From Tatlockia sp. (lineage in GTDB: Bacteria > Pseudomonadota > Gammaproteobacteria > Legionellales > Legionellaceae), in the NCBI GenBank assembly GCA_013697955.1, contig JACCVV010000009.1, positions 1-64,000 of the forward strand: a stretch of DNA of 64,000 bases. The letters are read 5' to 3'. A model generated the notes under the pieces. That model was not told the DNA's origin, ran no database searches, and saw only the letters and a program-made list of their open reading frames with translations. Below are positions 27,916 through 38,372 of this stretch, piece after piece (the first letter of the stretch is position 1; each line of letters opens with the position of its first letter). The translations under genes were made by a program, and so were the position numbers.

Positions 27916-29001
27916 ATGCTTTATTGGTTAACGCAGCTATTACAAGGACAGTATCATGCGTTTCGGGTATTTCAATATTTAACCTTTCGTTCAATATTAG
28001 CCGCTTTAACCGCACTCCTTGTGGGACTATTTTGTGGACCTCTGATGATAAAATGGCTGAGGAATTTACAAATCGGTCAAATGGTTCGCGATGACGGACC
28101 TAAAAGCCATCTATCCAAAGCAGGTACACCTACAATGGGCGGTGTTTTAATCCTTGTTGCAGTGCTTGCCAGTTGCCTGCTTTGGGGTGATCTGCGACAA
28201 CCTGCGCTTTGGTTAGTTATGTTGGTAACAACCGGTTTCGGTATCATTGGCTGGATAGACGATTACCGCAAAGTTGTTCACAAAAATTCTAAAGGATTAG
28301 CAGGACGCTGGAAATATTTCTGGCAATCACTTATTGCTCTCGTTGCAGTTGCCTACCTTTATTTTTCACCTGAAATCCCGGTAAGTTCACAGCTAACAAT
28401 TCCCTTTTTTAAAAATTTGATTGTTAATCTCGGACCTTTGTTTTTTCTATTAGCTTATTTTGTAATCGTCGGCGCCAGCAATGCGGTAAATTTAACTGAC
28501 GGTCTCGATGGATTGGCAATCATGCCTATTGTTATGGTAGCCGGAGCCTTAGGTGTGTTTGCCTATGCTAGTTCCAATGCGGTTTATGCTCATTATCTGA
28601 CCATACCCTACGTACCCAATACAGGCGAGCTTACCATTTTTTGTTCAGCTTTGGTTGGTGCAGGTCTGGGCTTCCTCTGGTATAACTCTTATCCCGCTCA
28701 GGTATTCATGGGTGATGTAGGTTCTTTAGCCTTAGGTGCTGCTTTAGGAATAGTCGCTATTGTCGTTAGGCAAGAATTGGTATTGCTAATCATGGGCGGT
28801 TTGTTCGTCATTGAAACCCTATCCGTTATTTTGCAAGTAGGCTATTTCAAATATTCAGGTGGTAAACGATTATTCCGTATGGCGCCCTTACATCATCATT
28901 TTGAATTAAAAGGATGGTCTGAGCCAAAAGTAATTGTACGTTTTTGGATTATAACCGTCGTATTCGTGCTTTGCGGTTTAGCAACTTTGAAATTACGATA
29001 A
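27916..29001 (+). CDS. mraY: Phospho-MurNAc-pentapeptide transferase
   Basis: MraY makes lipid I by transferring phospho-MurNAc-pentapeptide to undecaprenyl phosphate in the inner membrane. The 361-residue protein has about ten membrane helices. Motifs visible are [22 protein letters not shown] (the DDxxK site), [21 protein letters not shown] and [14 protein letters not shown]. Length and motif order are standard for the family. It is followed by murD after an 11-base gap. Confidence 0.98.
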   Translation: MLYWLTQLLQGQYHAFRVFQYLTFRSILAALTALLVGLFCGPLMIKWLRNLQIGQMVRDDGPKSHLSKAGTPTMGGVLILVAVLASCLLWGDLRQPALWLVMLVTTGFGIIGWIDDYRKVVHKNSKGLAGRWKYFWQSLIALVAVAYLYFSPEIPVSSQLTIPFFKNLIVNLGPLFFLLAYFVIVGASNAVNLTDGLDGLAIMPIVMVAGALGVFAYASSNAVYAHYLTIPYVPNTGELTIFCSALVGAGLGFLWYNSYPAQVFMGDVGSLALGAALGIVAIVVRQELVLLIMGGLFVIETLSVILQVGYFKYSGGKRLFRMAPLHHHFELKGWSEPKVIVRFWIITVVFVLCGLATLKLR

Positions 29002-29012
29002 GGAAATGGTGC

Positions 29013-30353
29013 ATGAGCCAATCAATCTATCTGGTCGCAGGTCTAGGAAAAACAGGCCATTCTATAGCTAGCTACTTGCATCGACGAAATAAACTCTTTG
29101 TTCTGTTCGATACTCGAAATGATGTTAATAATCTTGACGAATTTAAAAAAGATTTTCCAAATGCCGAAATATATTTAGGTGAATTTCCTTTAGCTATTTA
29201 TGAGCGCTTGACGGCAATAATAGCCAGTCCCGGTGTAGCCCTTGATGCTCCTTTTTTTAACCAGGCTTCTCACCACAACATCCCTGTTTATGGCGATATT
29301 GAATGCCTTGCAAGAGAAATGGAAAAGCCAGTTATCGCTATAACGGGTACTAATGGTAAATCTACAGTCACTACCCTGGTTGGTGAAATGGCTAAAGAAG
29401 CCGGTTTATCCGTTGCAGTCGCCGGTAATATTGGTTTGCCCGTACTTGATCTTTTAGATGATGATAAAAACTATGATCTGTGGGTTTTGGAATTATCCAG
29501 TTTTCAACTGGATTTAACGCACTCCTTAAAACCAATTGCTGCGACAATCCTTAATATTTCACCTGATCATTTAGACAGACACCATAGCCTTGCAGCCTAT
29601 GTAGCCGCAAAGCAACGTATCTATAGAAATGCCGGCTACCTTCTTTATAATCGTGATGATTTGCAGACTCTTCCTTATGAAAAGACTGAAGCCATTTTAA
29701 CAAGTTATGGTCTAAATCAACCTACTATTGAAGGCCAATGGGGAATTATTGAGCAAAATGGCGTCCCTCATCTGGCAAAAGGAAAAGAGCCCTTGTTTTC
29801 TATTGAGAAATTGCGAATTAAAGGTAAACATAATTGGCAAAATGCACTAGCTGCTTGTGCCTTAGCCGAAGTAGCTGGAATAAATTTTCAAGTTATGGTT
29901 AAAGTATTAGAATCTTTTTCCGGTTTGCCTCACCGTTGTCAGTGGGTTAGAAATTTAGAAGGCGTTGATTGGATCAATGACTCTAAGGGAACAAATATAG
30001 GCGCAACTATCTCGGCTATTTCTGGAATAGGAGGTTCCATGCAAGGAAAGATTGTATTAATTGCCGGTGGTATCGGCAAAGGAGCAGATTTTAGCGAATT
30101 ACAAACTTCGGTAGCGGATTATGTTCGTTCTGTAGTTTTAATTGGTGAAGATGCAGAAAAAATTCATGACGCCTTGCCTGAGTCCGTGCCAGTTATACGT
30201 GCCTCTTCTTTGGATAACGCTGTTTCACTTGCAAAATCACAGGCCATGCCAGGCGATGTGGTTTTACTTTCTCCTGCATGTGCAAGCTTTGATATGTTTC
30301 GGGATTTTAATCACCGGGGCGAGTGCTTTACTAATCTGGTAGGAAACCTGTGA
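29013..30353 (+). CDS. murD: UDP-MurNAc-L-alanine--D-glutamate ligase
   Basis: MurD adds D-Glu to UDP-MurNAc-L-Ala. The start at ATG 29013 gives 446 residues, the family length; the frame is open into mraY, but that extension is a shadow of mraY. AAGGAAATGG provides the ribosome-binding site. Motifs: N-terminal VAGLGKTGHSIA, SPGVALDAPF, ATP site ITGTNGKSTVTTL, ELSSFQLD, NISPDHLDRH, NDSKGTNIGAT and LLSPACASFDMFRDFNHRG. The stop overlaps the GTG start of ftsW by four bases. Confidence 0.97.
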   Translation: MSQSIYLVAGLGKTGHSIASYLHRRNKLFVLFDTRNDVNNLDEFKKDFPNAEIYLGEFPLAIYERLTAIIASPGVALDAPFFNQASHHNIPVYGDIECLAREMEKPVIAITGTNGKSTVTTLVGEMAKEAGLSVAVAGNIGLPVLDLLDDDKNYDLWVLELSSFQLDLTHSLKPIAATILNISPDHLDRHHSLAAYVAAKQRIYRNAGYLLYNRDDLQTLPYEKTEAILTSYGLNQPTIEGQWGIIEQNGVPHLAKGKEPLFSIEKLRIKGKHNWQNALAACALAEVAGINFQVMVKVLESFSGLPHRCQWVRNLEGVDWINDSKGTNIGATISAISGIGGSMQGKIVLIAGGIGKGADFSELQTSVADYVRSVVLIGEDAEKIHDALPESVPVIRASSLDNAVSLAKSQAMPGDVVLLSPACASFDMFRDFNHRGECFTNLVGNL

Positions 30354-31534
30354 GCACCATGCACCCTCGGCACTACAATCAACGTGGAAAACCCACAAAT
30401 AAACCAATTTCCCTCTATGATAAATGGCTGATGGGTGCGGTACTTGGTTTAATCATTATTGGTTTAATGATGGTCGCCTCTAGCTCGATCATGATTTCGG
30501 CAAAATATTATCATCAGCCTTTTCATTTTTTGATTCGACAGTCTTGTTATTTATTTGCAGGATTTATGGCAGCAATCATAATCATGCGCATAGATAGCTC
30601 AATCTGGGAACGAATCAGCATGCCTTTATTGCTGATTTGCCTAGTAATGCTCTTGCTCGTCTTAGTTCCTGGTATTGGCCGTTCCGTGAACGGTAGCCGA
30701 CGCTGGCTGGCTTTTGGTCCCATCGGAATCCAAGTTTCTGAGTTAGCAAAATTAACAATGATTTTTTATGTATCTGGTTATTTGGTACGCCAGCAAGCCT
30801 CCGTGCGCCAGTCTATCGTGGGATTTATCAAACCCATGATAATCCTTGCCTTGGTTGCCGTTATGCTTTTAATGGAGCCAGATTTCGGAGCTACCGTGGT
30901 TATAACTGGCACAATCATGGCCATGCTGTTTTTAGCCGGTGTCAAATTGCGCTATTACCTTGGCCTTATGTTCGTAGTTTGTTGCAGCCTTATCATGCTT
31001 GCATTTACCTCTCCCTATCGCGTTGCGCGGCTCACTGCTTTTCTTGATCCTTGGGCTGATCAATTTAATTCCGGTTATCAGCTTACTCAATCTCTTATTG
31101 CTTTTGGGCGCGGTGGTTGGCTCGGCGTTGGGCTGGGCGATTCTGTGCAAAAATTATTTTATTTACCAGAAGCGCATACGGATTTTTTATTTGCAGTACT
31201 TGCTGAAGAACTGGGATTGATTGGAATTTCGTTAGTATTAATTTTGTATTGTATACTTGTCGCTCGCGGCTTGATGATTGGCTACACCGCTTATATCCAG
31301 GAACGCTTATTTTCCGCATTTACCGCCTACGGTTTAACTTTTTGGCTTGGGTTGCAAGCTGCCATTAATATGGGAGTTAATTCAGGGTTGTTGCCTACTA
31401 AAGGTTTAACCTTGCCCATGTTGAGTTATGGCGGTGCCAGTATGGTAATAAATTGTGTGATTATTGCGTTATTGTTACGTATTGATCACGAAAATCGTTG
31501 GCAGGCGCTAGGATTGCGGACGCCAACATCATAA
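30350..31534 (+). CDS. ftsW: Septal peptidoglycan glycosyltransferase FtsW
   Basis: FtsW is a SEDS-family polymerase that makes septal peptidoglycan from lipid II with its partner FtsI. The 394-residue protein has about ten membrane helices. SEDS features include GSRRWLAFGPIGIQVSELAKL, MEPDFGATVVI, SGYQLTQSLIAFGRGGWLGVGLG, PEAHTDFLFAVLAEELG and the C-terminal TKGLTLPMLSYGGASM. The start is the GTG at 30350 overlapping the murD stop; an ATG three codons later at 30359 is also possible. murG, which normally follows, is absent; murC comes next. Confidence 0.97.
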   Translation: MSTMHPRHYNQRGKPTNKPISLYDKWLMGAVLGLIIIGLMMVASSSIMISAKYYHQPFHFLIRQSCYLFAGFMAAIIIMRIDSSIWERISMPLLLICLVMLLLVLVPGIGRSVNGSRRWLAFGPIGIQVSELAKLTMIFYVSGYLVRQQASVRQSIVGFIKPMIILALVAVMLLMEPDFGATVVITGTIMAMLFLAGVKLRYYLGLMFVVCCSLIMLAFTSPYRVARLTAFLDPWADQFNSGYQLTQSLIAFGRGGWLGVGLGDSVQKLFYLPEAHTDFLFAVLAEELGLIGISLVLILYCILVARGLMIGYTAYIQERLFSAFTAYGLTFWLGLQAAINMGVNSGLLPTKGLTLPMLSYGGASMVINCVIIALLLRIDHENRWQALGLRTPTS

Positions 31535-31549
31535 ATAAAGGGGAACTCT

Positions 31550-32971
31550 ATGGACAACATAGACCAGATCTTGTCGCCAAGGATGGGACGGGTAGAACAG
31601 ATTCATTTTATTGGCATTGGCGGTGTAGGTATGTGCGGTATAGCCGAAGTTTTACATAACCTCGGATACCGAATAACTGGCTCAGACCTCAGCGAAAGTC
31701 GTACAGTGCAACGATTGCAATCATTAGGAATCAAGGTCTTTCTAGGTCATCACATAGAGAATATTGCAGGCGCAGATGTAGTCGTTCGTTCAACAGCTGT
31801 CACAGACGATAATCCAGAAATTATGGCTGCACAAGAGCAGTCCATCCCCGTCATCCCAAGAGCTGCAATGCTCGCTGAACTGATGCGATTTCGCCATGGG
31901 ATTGCTATCGCAGGCACGCATGGAAAAACCACTACAACGAGTTTAGTTAGCTCTATTTTGGCGGAAGGCGGACTCGATCCCAGTTTTGTAATTGGTGGCA
32001 AACTGAATAGTTGTGGTTCAAATGCGCAATTGGGTAAATCTGAGTACTTCGTAGCTGAAGCCGATGAAAGCGATGCTTCTTTTTTATTTTTAAAACCAAT
32101 GATGGCCGTAGTCACTAATATCGATGCGGATCATATGAGCACTTATGACGATAATTTTGATAAATTAAGAACTACTTTTATAGAATTTCTCCATCATCTC
32201 CCTTTTTATGGCTTAGCTGTCCTTTGTATTGATGATCCCGAAGTTTGTGGAATTTTGCCTTCTATACAACGTCCAATGCGTACCTATGGTTTTCGTGAAG
32301 AGGCCCATTACCGTGCCGCAGACTGGACTCAAATCGGTATGCTGAGTGAATTTACGGTACACCGTCCCGCACCTCACAAACCCTTATCAATTAAATTTAA
32401 ATGGCCTGGCCGACATAACGTGCTAAATGCCCTTGCCGCCATAGCTATTGCAACTGAACTTAAGGTAAGTGATGAAGCAATTATCAATGGTTTGTTTAAA
32501 TTTGAAGGTGTTGGCAGACGCTTTCAAATGCTTGGTGAAAAACAGTTTGAAAAAGGTTCGGCAATAGTGATTGACGATTATGGCCATCATCCTCAGGAAA
32601 TAACCTCAACCATAGATGCATTCCGCAAGGTTTGGCCTGATAAACGTTTAGTTCATGTCTTTCAACCGCATCGCTATAGTCGTACTCAATCATTATTTAC
32701 ACAATTTGTGACCGCGCTTTGTCTAGCTGATGAATTATTGCTTTTGGATATTTATTCAGCTGGAGAGCAGGCAATTCCAGGATTGACTTCGGAGGCATTA
32801 TTGCAGCAAATTAAAGAAACACGTCCCAATGCGAGATTGGTAACACCACAAAATCTTCTCAACAATTTGAATGATCTCATTCAAGAGGGAAATGTGATCC
32901 TTATGCAAGGTGCCGGAAGTGTTGGACAAATTGCGCTTAATCTGATGCAAACTGTGAGAAAATCGGCTTGA
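31550..32971 (+). CDS. murC: UDP-N-acetylmuramate--L-alanine ligase
   Basis: MurC adds L-Ala to UDP-MurNAc, the first amino acid of the stem peptide. The 473-residue protein has the N-terminal GIGGVGMCGIAEVL dinucleotide-type loop, GSDLSES, the ATP-binding IAGTHGKTTTTSL, EADESDASF, NIDADHMSTY, GRRFQMLGE and DDYGHHPQEI. It follows ftsW by 15 bases with a GGGGA ribosome-binding site and overlaps murB by four bases (TTGA). Confidence 0.97.
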   Translation: MDNIDQILSPRMGRVEQIHFIGIGGVGMCGIAEVLHNLGYRITGSDLSESRTVQRLQSLGIKVFLGHHIENIAGADVVVRSTAVTDDNPEIMAAQEQSIPVIPRAAMLAELMRFRHGIAIAGTHGKTTTTSLVSSILAEGGLDPSFVIGGKLNSCGSNAQLGKSEYFVAEADESDASFLFLKPMMAVVTNIDADHMSTYDDNFDKLRTTFIEFLHHLPFYGLAVLCIDDPEVCGILPSIQRPMRTYGFREEAHYRAADWTQIGMLSEFTVHRPAPHKPLSIKFKWPGRHNVLNALAAIAIATELKVSDEAIINGLFKFEGVGRRFQMLGEKQFEKGSAIVIDDYGHHPQEITSTIDAFRKVWPDKRLVHVFQPHRYSRTQSLFTQFVTALCLADELLLLDIYSAGEQAIPGLTSEALLQQIKETRPNARLVTPQNLLNNLNDLIQEGNVILMQGAGSVGQIALNLMQTVRKSA

Positions 32972-33879
32972 AAATGTCAGACGAAATGAAAATAGACACA
33001 GAACTTTTCCAAGGGCAATTGCTTTTTAATGAACCCTTAGCCCACTATACAACCTGGCGTGTTGGCGGACTTGCAAATAAATTGTATAAACCCACCGGGA
33101 TTTCTGACTTAGCTGCATTTCTTAAGCAACTTCCCTATGATGAAGCGCTTTTATGGCTTGGCCTTGGCTCAAATTCATTAATTAGAGACGAAGGTTTCAA
33201 AGGCACTGTTGTAGTGACTCAAGGTTGCTTGAAAGATATTAGTATAATTGGAGAAGGGCTAGTCCGTGCAGAAGCTGGAGTATCCTGCGCAACAATGGCC
33301 AGGTTTTGTGCCCGAGCGAATCTGGAAGGAGGAGAATTCTGGGCAGGAATTCCAGGAACCATGGGCGGCGCATTACGCATGAATGCCGGCTGTTCCGGAA
33401 GAGAAACCTGGCAAACTGTAGTTGAAGTTGAAACAATGAATCGTGAAGGCGAAATTAAAATCCGCCAATTTGAAGAATTTGAGATTGCCTATCGCCATGT
33501 TGTTGGCTTAGAGGAGCAAGAATGGTTTGTTGCAGCCACTTGCCGGTTACCAGCGGGATCGAAAGAAACTTCTTTACAACTCATTAAAGAGCTATTGGCA
33601 CATCGAGCTAATACTCAGCCCACCAATGAATACAATTGCGGCTCGGTTTTCAGAAATCCTCCAGGTAATTTTGCAGCACGCTTGATTGAATCCTGTGGTC
33701 TAAAAGGTAGGCAGCTTGGTGGCGCCGTTGTTTCAGAGAAGCATGCAAATTTTATAATAAATAAAGGTATCGCATCGGCTTGCGATATTGAATCACTGAT
33801 TGAATTAGTAAGAGAAACCGTTCATAAGGCAACGAATATCGAATTAATTCGCGAAGTCCATATTATTGGAGATCTTTAA
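32968..33879 (+). CDS. murB: UDP-N-acetylenolpyruvoylglucosamine reductase
   Basis: MurB is a FAD enzyme that reduces UDP-GlcNAc-enolpyruvate to UDP-MurNAc. The product is 303 residues from the TTG at 32968, which overlaps the murC stop; an ATG two codons later (32974) is equally likely. FAD and substrate motifs are [53 protein letters not shown] and [22 protein letters not shown]. It looks like the shorter, type II-like form. It overlaps ddl by one base. Confidence 0.96.
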   Translation: MKMSDEMKIDTELFQGQLLFNEPLAHYTTWRVGGLANKLYKPTGISDLAAFLKQLPYDEALLWLGLGSNSLIRDEGFKGTVVVTQGCLKDISIIGEGLVRAEAGVSCATMARFCARANLEGGEFWAGIPGTMGGALRMNAGCSGRETWQTVVEVETMNREGEIKIRQFEEFEIAYRHVVGLEEQEWFVAATCRLPAGSKETSLQLIKELLAHRANTQPTNEYNCGSVFRNPPGNFAARLIESCGLKGRQLGGAVVSEKHANFIINKGIASACDIESLIELVRETVHKATNIELIREVHIIGDL

Positions 33880-34967
33880 TGTCAAAAACTAATTTGTTAC
33901 TGCTTTATGGCGGAAAATCGGGTGAACATGAGATTTCATTAATTTCAGCAGCCTCGGTATTAGCAAATTTAGATACGACTAAATTTAATATTATTCCGGT
34001 TGGAATGGACAAAGAGGGCTGTTTTTATCAAAACAATTATCAGGAACTACTAGCATTTACGGGAAGTCTACCTGTTAAAACAGCCAATTCAGTCTCTTTA
34101 TCCTCTTTATTAGTGGATGGAAAGCTCGCGGTTGATGCGGAAATTGTCTTTCCAGTTGTACATGGCCCACTTTATGAAGATGGCTGTCTTCAAGGTCTAT
34201 TTGAGCTTGCTGGGGTTGCCTATGTTGGATGTGATGTCCTTTCTTCAGCAATTGGTATGGACAAAGACATGGCTCGTCGCATTGCATGCATTGATGGTAT
34301 TCGCTCAGCTAAATATCAGATACTTTCCTGGCATAGTTCTGCAGCCGAAAAAGAAAAATTCTGCAAAGAAGTCGCTGCTAACTTAGGTTGGCCGTTATTT
34401 GTTAAACCTTGTTCACTTGGATCAAGTGTTGGGATTCACAAAGTAACTAATGCTGCTGAATTAGCAAACGCCGTTGAAGATGCTCTACGTTATGATGATT
34501 GTATTTTAGTGGAAGAATCTCTTTCTGGCCGTGAAATCGAACTAGCTGTTCTTGAAAATCTGGGTTCATCTAAACCAAGGGTCAGCGTTGCAGGTGAAAT
34601 TCGAGTAAATCATGCCGATGGATTTTATTCCTACACGGCTAAATATTTGGAATCGAACCAAACCGAGTTATTTATACCGGCCAATTTGGATAAGAAAATT
34701 CAAAACCAGCTACAAGATATGGCTGGTGAAATATTTTCTCGTTTAAAGTGCAAAGGAATGGCGCGCGTAGATTTTTTTGTCAATGATCAAAATGGTGAAA
34801 TTTATTTTAATGAAATAAATACTTTACCTGGCTTCACCTCTATTAGCATGTACCCAAAATTATGGCAAGCTAGCGGTTTAACTTATCAGAACCTATTAAA
34901 TGAATTAGTGGATTTGGCAATGGGTCATCAGCATTGTCGTAAACAACTAGTTACGAATTATCAATAG
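33879..34967 (+). CDS. ddl: D-alanine--D-alanine ligase
   Basis: Ddl joins two D-Ala for use by MurF. The 362-residue ATP-grasp enzyme shows [15 protein letters not shown] at the N-terminus, [14 protein letters not shown], the ATP-binding [31 protein letters not shown] and the metal-binding C-terminal [24 protein letters not shown]. It starts with TAATG against murB. It is slightly longer than E. coli DdlB (306), nearer DdlA-like length, yet sits at the ddlB locus before ftsQ. Confidence 0.96.
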   Translation: MSKTNLLLLYGGKSGEHEISLISAASVLANLDTTKFNIIPVGMDKEGCFYQNNYQELLAFTGSLPVKTANSVSLSSLLVDGKLAVDAEIVFPVVHGPLYEDGCLQGLFELAGVAYVGCDVLSSAIGMDKDMARRIACIDGIRSAKYQILSWHSSAAEKEKFCKEVAANLGWPLFVKPCSLGSSVGIHKVTNAAELANAVEDALRYDDCILVEESLSGREIELAVLENLGSSKPRVSVAGEIRVNHADGFYSYTAKYLESNQTELFIPANLDKKIQNQLQDMAGEIFSRLKCKGMARVDFFVNDQNGEIYFNEINTLPGFTSISMYPKLWQASGLTYQNLLNELVDLAMGHQHCRKQLVTNYQ

Positions 34968-34988
34968 CTGAATATATAGAGGACGAGG

Positions 34989-35696
34989 ATGGATTCAGAT
35001 TCGGGGCGATTACGCTACGCAAGTTTTTTGATGGTGTTAGTGGCTGTCGCCTTCATTTTAGCAGCTCGGTTGATTTATTTATACGTTGCATCTCCTCAGC
35101 GCTTTCCCATCAATACTGTAAAAATCGCAGCGAGCTATCAACATATTAGCCATCAGCAGCTGGAGTCAATTTTAACAAACTATTTAAGCTCCAGTTTTTT
35201 TACCCTTTCAGTTCGTCGTTTATACACTGATTTGGTCAGTCTCGATTGGGCTAATCAAGTCCAAATTGAACGTATATGGCCAGATACTTTAAAAATTACT
35301 CTAATTGAAAAAATTCCAGTCGCAACTTGGAATAAAGCTTTGGTTACAGAAGGCGGCGAAATCTTCAATAAAGACGGTGAATTCTCCGACTCCGCGCTCC
35401 CTCATCTTAACGGTCCTGATAATCAACAGAAAGAAGTCTTACAAGTTTATAAAAAAATGAGTAAGATATTAACAATCTATGGTTTATATGCGTCCGGTTT
35501 ACAATGGCGAAATAATCATGCTTGGGAACTTACTTTGGCAAACGGATTGCAATTACATTTGGGAAAACGTGATTTAGATCAGCGTATAACACGATTTTGC
35601 AAAGCATATCCCGCCGTATTTGCAGAGCGAGCCGAGCTCTTGGCGAGTGTTGATTTAAGATATCCACGAGGAATGGCAGTGCAGTGGAAAAAATAA
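34989..35696 (+). CDS. ftsQ: Cell division protein FtsQ
   Basis: FtsQ is a bitopic divisome protein linking FtsA/FtsZ to FtsB/FtsL and FtsW/FtsI. The 235-residue protein has a short cytoplasmic N-terminus, one membrane helix (about residues 13-32, FLMVLVAVAFILAARLIYLY), a POTRA domain beginning FPINTVKIAASYQHIS, then the FtsQ beta domain with VQIERIWPDTLKITLIEK and GLQLHLGKRDLDQRITRF. It lies between ddl and ftsA, the usual order. AGAGGACGAGG precedes the start. Confidence 0.94.
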   Translation: MDSDSGRLRYASFLMVLVAVAFILAARLIYLYVASPQRFPINTVKIAASYQHISHQQLESILTNYLSSSFFTLSVRRLYTDLVSLDWANQVQIERIWPDTLKITLIEKIPVATWNKALVTEGGEIFNKDGEFSDSALPHLNGPDNQQKEVLQVYKKMSKILTIYGLYASGLQWRNNHAWELTLANGLQLHLGKRDLDQRITRFCKAYPAVFAERAELLASVDLRYPRGMAVQWKK

Positions 35697-35707
35697 ATGG
35701 GAAGAGA

Positions 35708-36946
35708 ATGGCCAAAAAATTAGAAAAAAACATCATTACCGGTTTGGATATCGGAACTTCCAAAGTTGTTGCGCTTATCGGTGAAGTATCTGCAGATGGC
35801 ACGATTGAAATAATTGGGATAGGCTCTCACCCTTCTCGCGGATTAAAACGAGGCGTGATTGTTGATATCGAAACAACAGTCAATACTATCCAACGAGCAG
35901 TACAAGAAGCTGAACTTAAGGCCGGTTGCGAGGTTCGTAATGTATATGCCGGGATTGCTGGAAGCCACATTCGTAGTTTAAATTCTCATGGTATTGTTGC
36001 CATTCGCGATAAAGAAGTCACACAAACTGATGTTGAACGAGTGATTGAGGCTGCAAAAGCAGTCGCTATTCCAGCTGATCAAAAAATTCTTCATATTCTT
36101 CCGCAAGAATTTATTATTGATCATCAAGGAAGCATACGTGAACCAATTGGTATGGCGGGGGTAAGACTTGAAGCTCGCGTGCATATTGTAACGGGAGCAG
36201 TTAGTGCGGCTCAAAACATAGCCAAATGTGTACGGCGCTGTGGTTTGGAAATTAATGATATTATTCTTGAACAACTTGCATCCAGTCATTCGGTTCTTAC
36301 CGAAGATGAAAAAGATCTGGGCGTTTGCCTGATTGATATTGGTGGGGGCACAACTGATATAGCCGTTTTCGCTGAAGGCGCTATCCAATACACTGCAGTA
36401 ATTCCTATCGCAGGTGATCAAGTCACCAATGACATAGCGATGGCCCTTAGAACACCAACAAAAGCTGCCGAAGCAATTAAGGTCGCGCATGCTTTTGCAA
36501 TGCCTGAACTTGCAAGTGCAAGTGAAATGATTGAAGTGTTAAGCGTTAGTGAAAGGCCCGGTCGGAAAATATCCGCTAAGGTTCTCTCTGAAGTGGTTGC
36601 TGCACGTTATGAAGAATTATTTTCGCTGGTACGCAACGAACTAAAACGCAGTGGGTTTGAGCAACGGATTGCTGCTGGAATGGTAATTACTGGTGGTGGC
36701 TCTTGTATTCAAGGTGCTATTGAGTTGGCAGAAATGTGTTTCGAAATGCCAGTTCGACAAGGTTGTGCACATCATGTTTCAGGTTTAGTGGAAGCAACGG
36801 CAAATCCTTCTTTAGCCACTGGCGTGGGTTTATTGCTCCATGGCTTTCAACAACAATATGAAGGTGGTTATAATGTTCCAGTCTTGAGTGATAATAACAA
36901 AAGAATGTGGACACGTATGAAAGAATGGTTTAACGGTAATTTTTAA
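35708..36946 (+). CDS. ftsA: Cell division protein FtsA
   Basis: FtsA is an actin-like ATPase that tethers FtsZ filaments to the membrane. The start at ATG 35708 is preferred because GGGAAGAG lies before it; the earlier ATG at 35684 is inside ftsQ. The 412-residue protein has GLDIGTSKVVALIGE (phosphate 1), the 1C domain, LIDIGGGTTDIAVF (phosphate 2), VITGGGSCIQG (adenosine) and a C-terminal amphipathic membrane helix, TRMKEWFNGNF. ftsZ follows after 124 bases. Confidence 0.97.
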   Translation: MAKKLEKNIITGLDIGTSKVVALIGEVSADGTIEIIGIGSHPSRGLKRGVIVDIETTVNTIQRAVQEAELKAGCEVRNVYAGIAGSHIRSLNSHGIVAIRDKEVTQTDVERVIEAAKAVAIPADQKILHILPQEFIIDHQGSIREPIGMAGVRLEARVHIVTGAVSAAQNIAKCVRRCGLEINDIILEQLASSHSVLTEDEKDLGVCLIDIGGGTTDIAVFAEGAIQYTAVIPIAGDQVTNDIAMALRTPTKAAEAIKVAHAFAMPELASASEMIEVLSVSERPGRKISAKVLSEVVAARYEELFSLVRNELKRSGFEQRIAAGMVITGGGSCIQGAIELAEMCFEMPVRQGCAHHVSGLVEATANPSLATGVGLLLHGFQQQYEGGYNVPVLSDNNKRMWTRMKEWFNGNF

Positions 36947-37070
36947 AAAAGCAGAAATTGGTTTAATTTTTGACTTTTTCAACCCCAGGTTTCACAGTCT
37001 AGCCAACGAGGTTTTAGCTGTCAAATCAGGATTTAGACAATCTAATTGAAGAATTAAGTGGAGAGATCTT

Positions 37071-38249
37071 ATGTTTGAGTTAACGGAAAGTCAGCAAGAC
37101 AATGCCGTAATTAAGGTCGTTGGTGTAGGCGGCGGCGGCGGTAATGCGGTTGAACATATGGTCGCTGAGAAAATTGACGATGTCGAATTTATTTGTGCCA
37201 ATACTGATGCTCAAGCGCTCAAAAATTCGAATGCAAAAATCCACATTCAATTAGGTGATGCATTAACTAAAGGACTGGGCGCTGGAGCAAATCCTAAAAT
37301 CGGTCGCGAAGCAGCCGAAGAGGACCGGGAAAGAATCAAAGAAATACTTATTGGCGCTGATATGGTCTTTATTACAGCTGGTATGGGTGGTGGAACCGGG
37401 ACAGGAGCAGCTCCTGTATTTGCGGAGATTGCTAAAGAATTGGGCATACTCACTGTTGCCGTAGTCACTAAACCTTTCTCTTTTGAAGGCAAACAGAGAG
37501 CCTTAGCCGCCGAAGAAGGCATACGTCGTTTGGCTGAGCATGTTGATTCACTAATTACAATTCCTAATAATAAATTATTAAGCGTATTAGGTAAGAATAT
37601 TTCTTTACTAAATGCTTTCAAAGCGGCCAACAATGTTCTTTTAGGCGCGGTAAAAGGGATTTCTGATCTCATTACTCGTCCAGGTTTAATTAATGTGGAT
37701 TTTGCTGACGTTCGTACTGTAATGTCCGAAATGGGCATGGCCATGATGGGCACAGGTACTGCTTCTGGAGAGCAAAGAGCACGCCAGGCAGCTGAAGCAG
37801 CAATAGCTTCCCCGCTGCTTGAAGATGTTAATTTATCGGGAGCCAGAGGTATTCTTGTCAATATCACTGCTGGTTTAGATATGTCTATAGGCGAATTTGA
37901 AGAAGTAGGGGATGTAGTGAAGCAATTTACTTCTGACGATGCCACAGTAGTTGTCGGTACAGTTATCGATCCAGACATGTCAGATGAAATGCGAGTAACC
38001 GTGATTGTAACAGGCCTAGGCGATAACCGTTCCCGTGGCAATCAGCAACAAACTCAATCAACCAGAAGCCGCTTGACGGAATCAACGCGGAGTGATGGCT
38101 CCCTTGATTACCAATATTTTGACAGACCTGCGGTCATGCGCAAACAAGCAGCTACTCCTGTTAAAACTGCTAGTGAATCATCGGTACCAGACGTTGATTA
38201 TCTTGATATACCAGCCTTTTTACGGCGTCAGGAAGAAGAGGTCGATTAG
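37071..38249 (+). CDS. ftsZ: Cell division protein FtsZ
   Basis: FtsZ is the tubulin-like GTPase that forms the Z ring. The 392-residue protein has [15 protein letters not shown], the tubulin signature [10 protein letters not shown], the T7-loop region [11 protein letters not shown], a polar linker from about 320, and the conserved C-terminal peptide [14 protein letters not shown] that binds FtsA and ZipA, both encoded here. Length and motifs are normal. A long antisense reading frame over the gene is a codon-bias shadow. Confidence 0.98.
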   Translation: MFELTESQQDNAVIKVVGVGGGGGNAVEHMVAEKIDDVEFICANTDAQALKNSNAKIHIQLGDALTKGLGAGANPKIGREAAEEDRERIKEILIGADMVFITAGMGGGTGTGAAPVFAEIAKELGILTVAVVTKPFSFEGKQRALAAEEGIRRLAEHVDSLITIPNNKLLSVLGKNISLLNAFKAANNVLLGAVKGISDLITRPGLINVDFADVRTVMSEMGMAMMGTGTASGEQRARQAAEAAIASPLLEDVNLSGARGILVNITAGLDMSIGEFEEVGDVVKQFTSDDATVVVGTVIDPDMSDEMRVTVIVTGLGDNRSRGNQQQTQSTRSRLTESTRSDGSLDYQYFDRPAVMRKQAATPVKTASESSVPDVDYLDIPAFLRRQEEEVD

Positions 38250-38292
38250 CCAGGGGCGGCTTTAATGCCGTTCTTGAGCCTATTTGAAACAT

Positions 38293-38321
38293 TAGACAAA
38301 TCAATAAATTGCTGATATGAT
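38293..38321 (+). promoter_or_regulatory. Sigma-70-type promoter of lpxC
   Basis: TAGACA (38293-38298, five of six) and TATGAT (38316-38321, five of six) are 17 bases apart and lie about 50 bases before the lpxC start. This suggests lpxC has its own promoter besides read-through from ftsZ. Confidence 0.65.
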
Positions 38322-38372
38322 TTGGTTGTTTATTGCGCTCAAAATAAGGGATATCTCTAAGGTGATTACTGA

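Noticed and set aside
35978-36490. 170-codon open frame antisense to ftsA
   Set aside because: It lies wholly inside ftsA, has no ribosome-binding site and resembles no protein.
37247-38041. 264-codon open frame antisense to ftsZ
   Set aside because: ftsZ is certain on the other strand. The antisense product is Ser/Pro/Thr-rich low-complexity sequence, typical of a codon-bias shadow.
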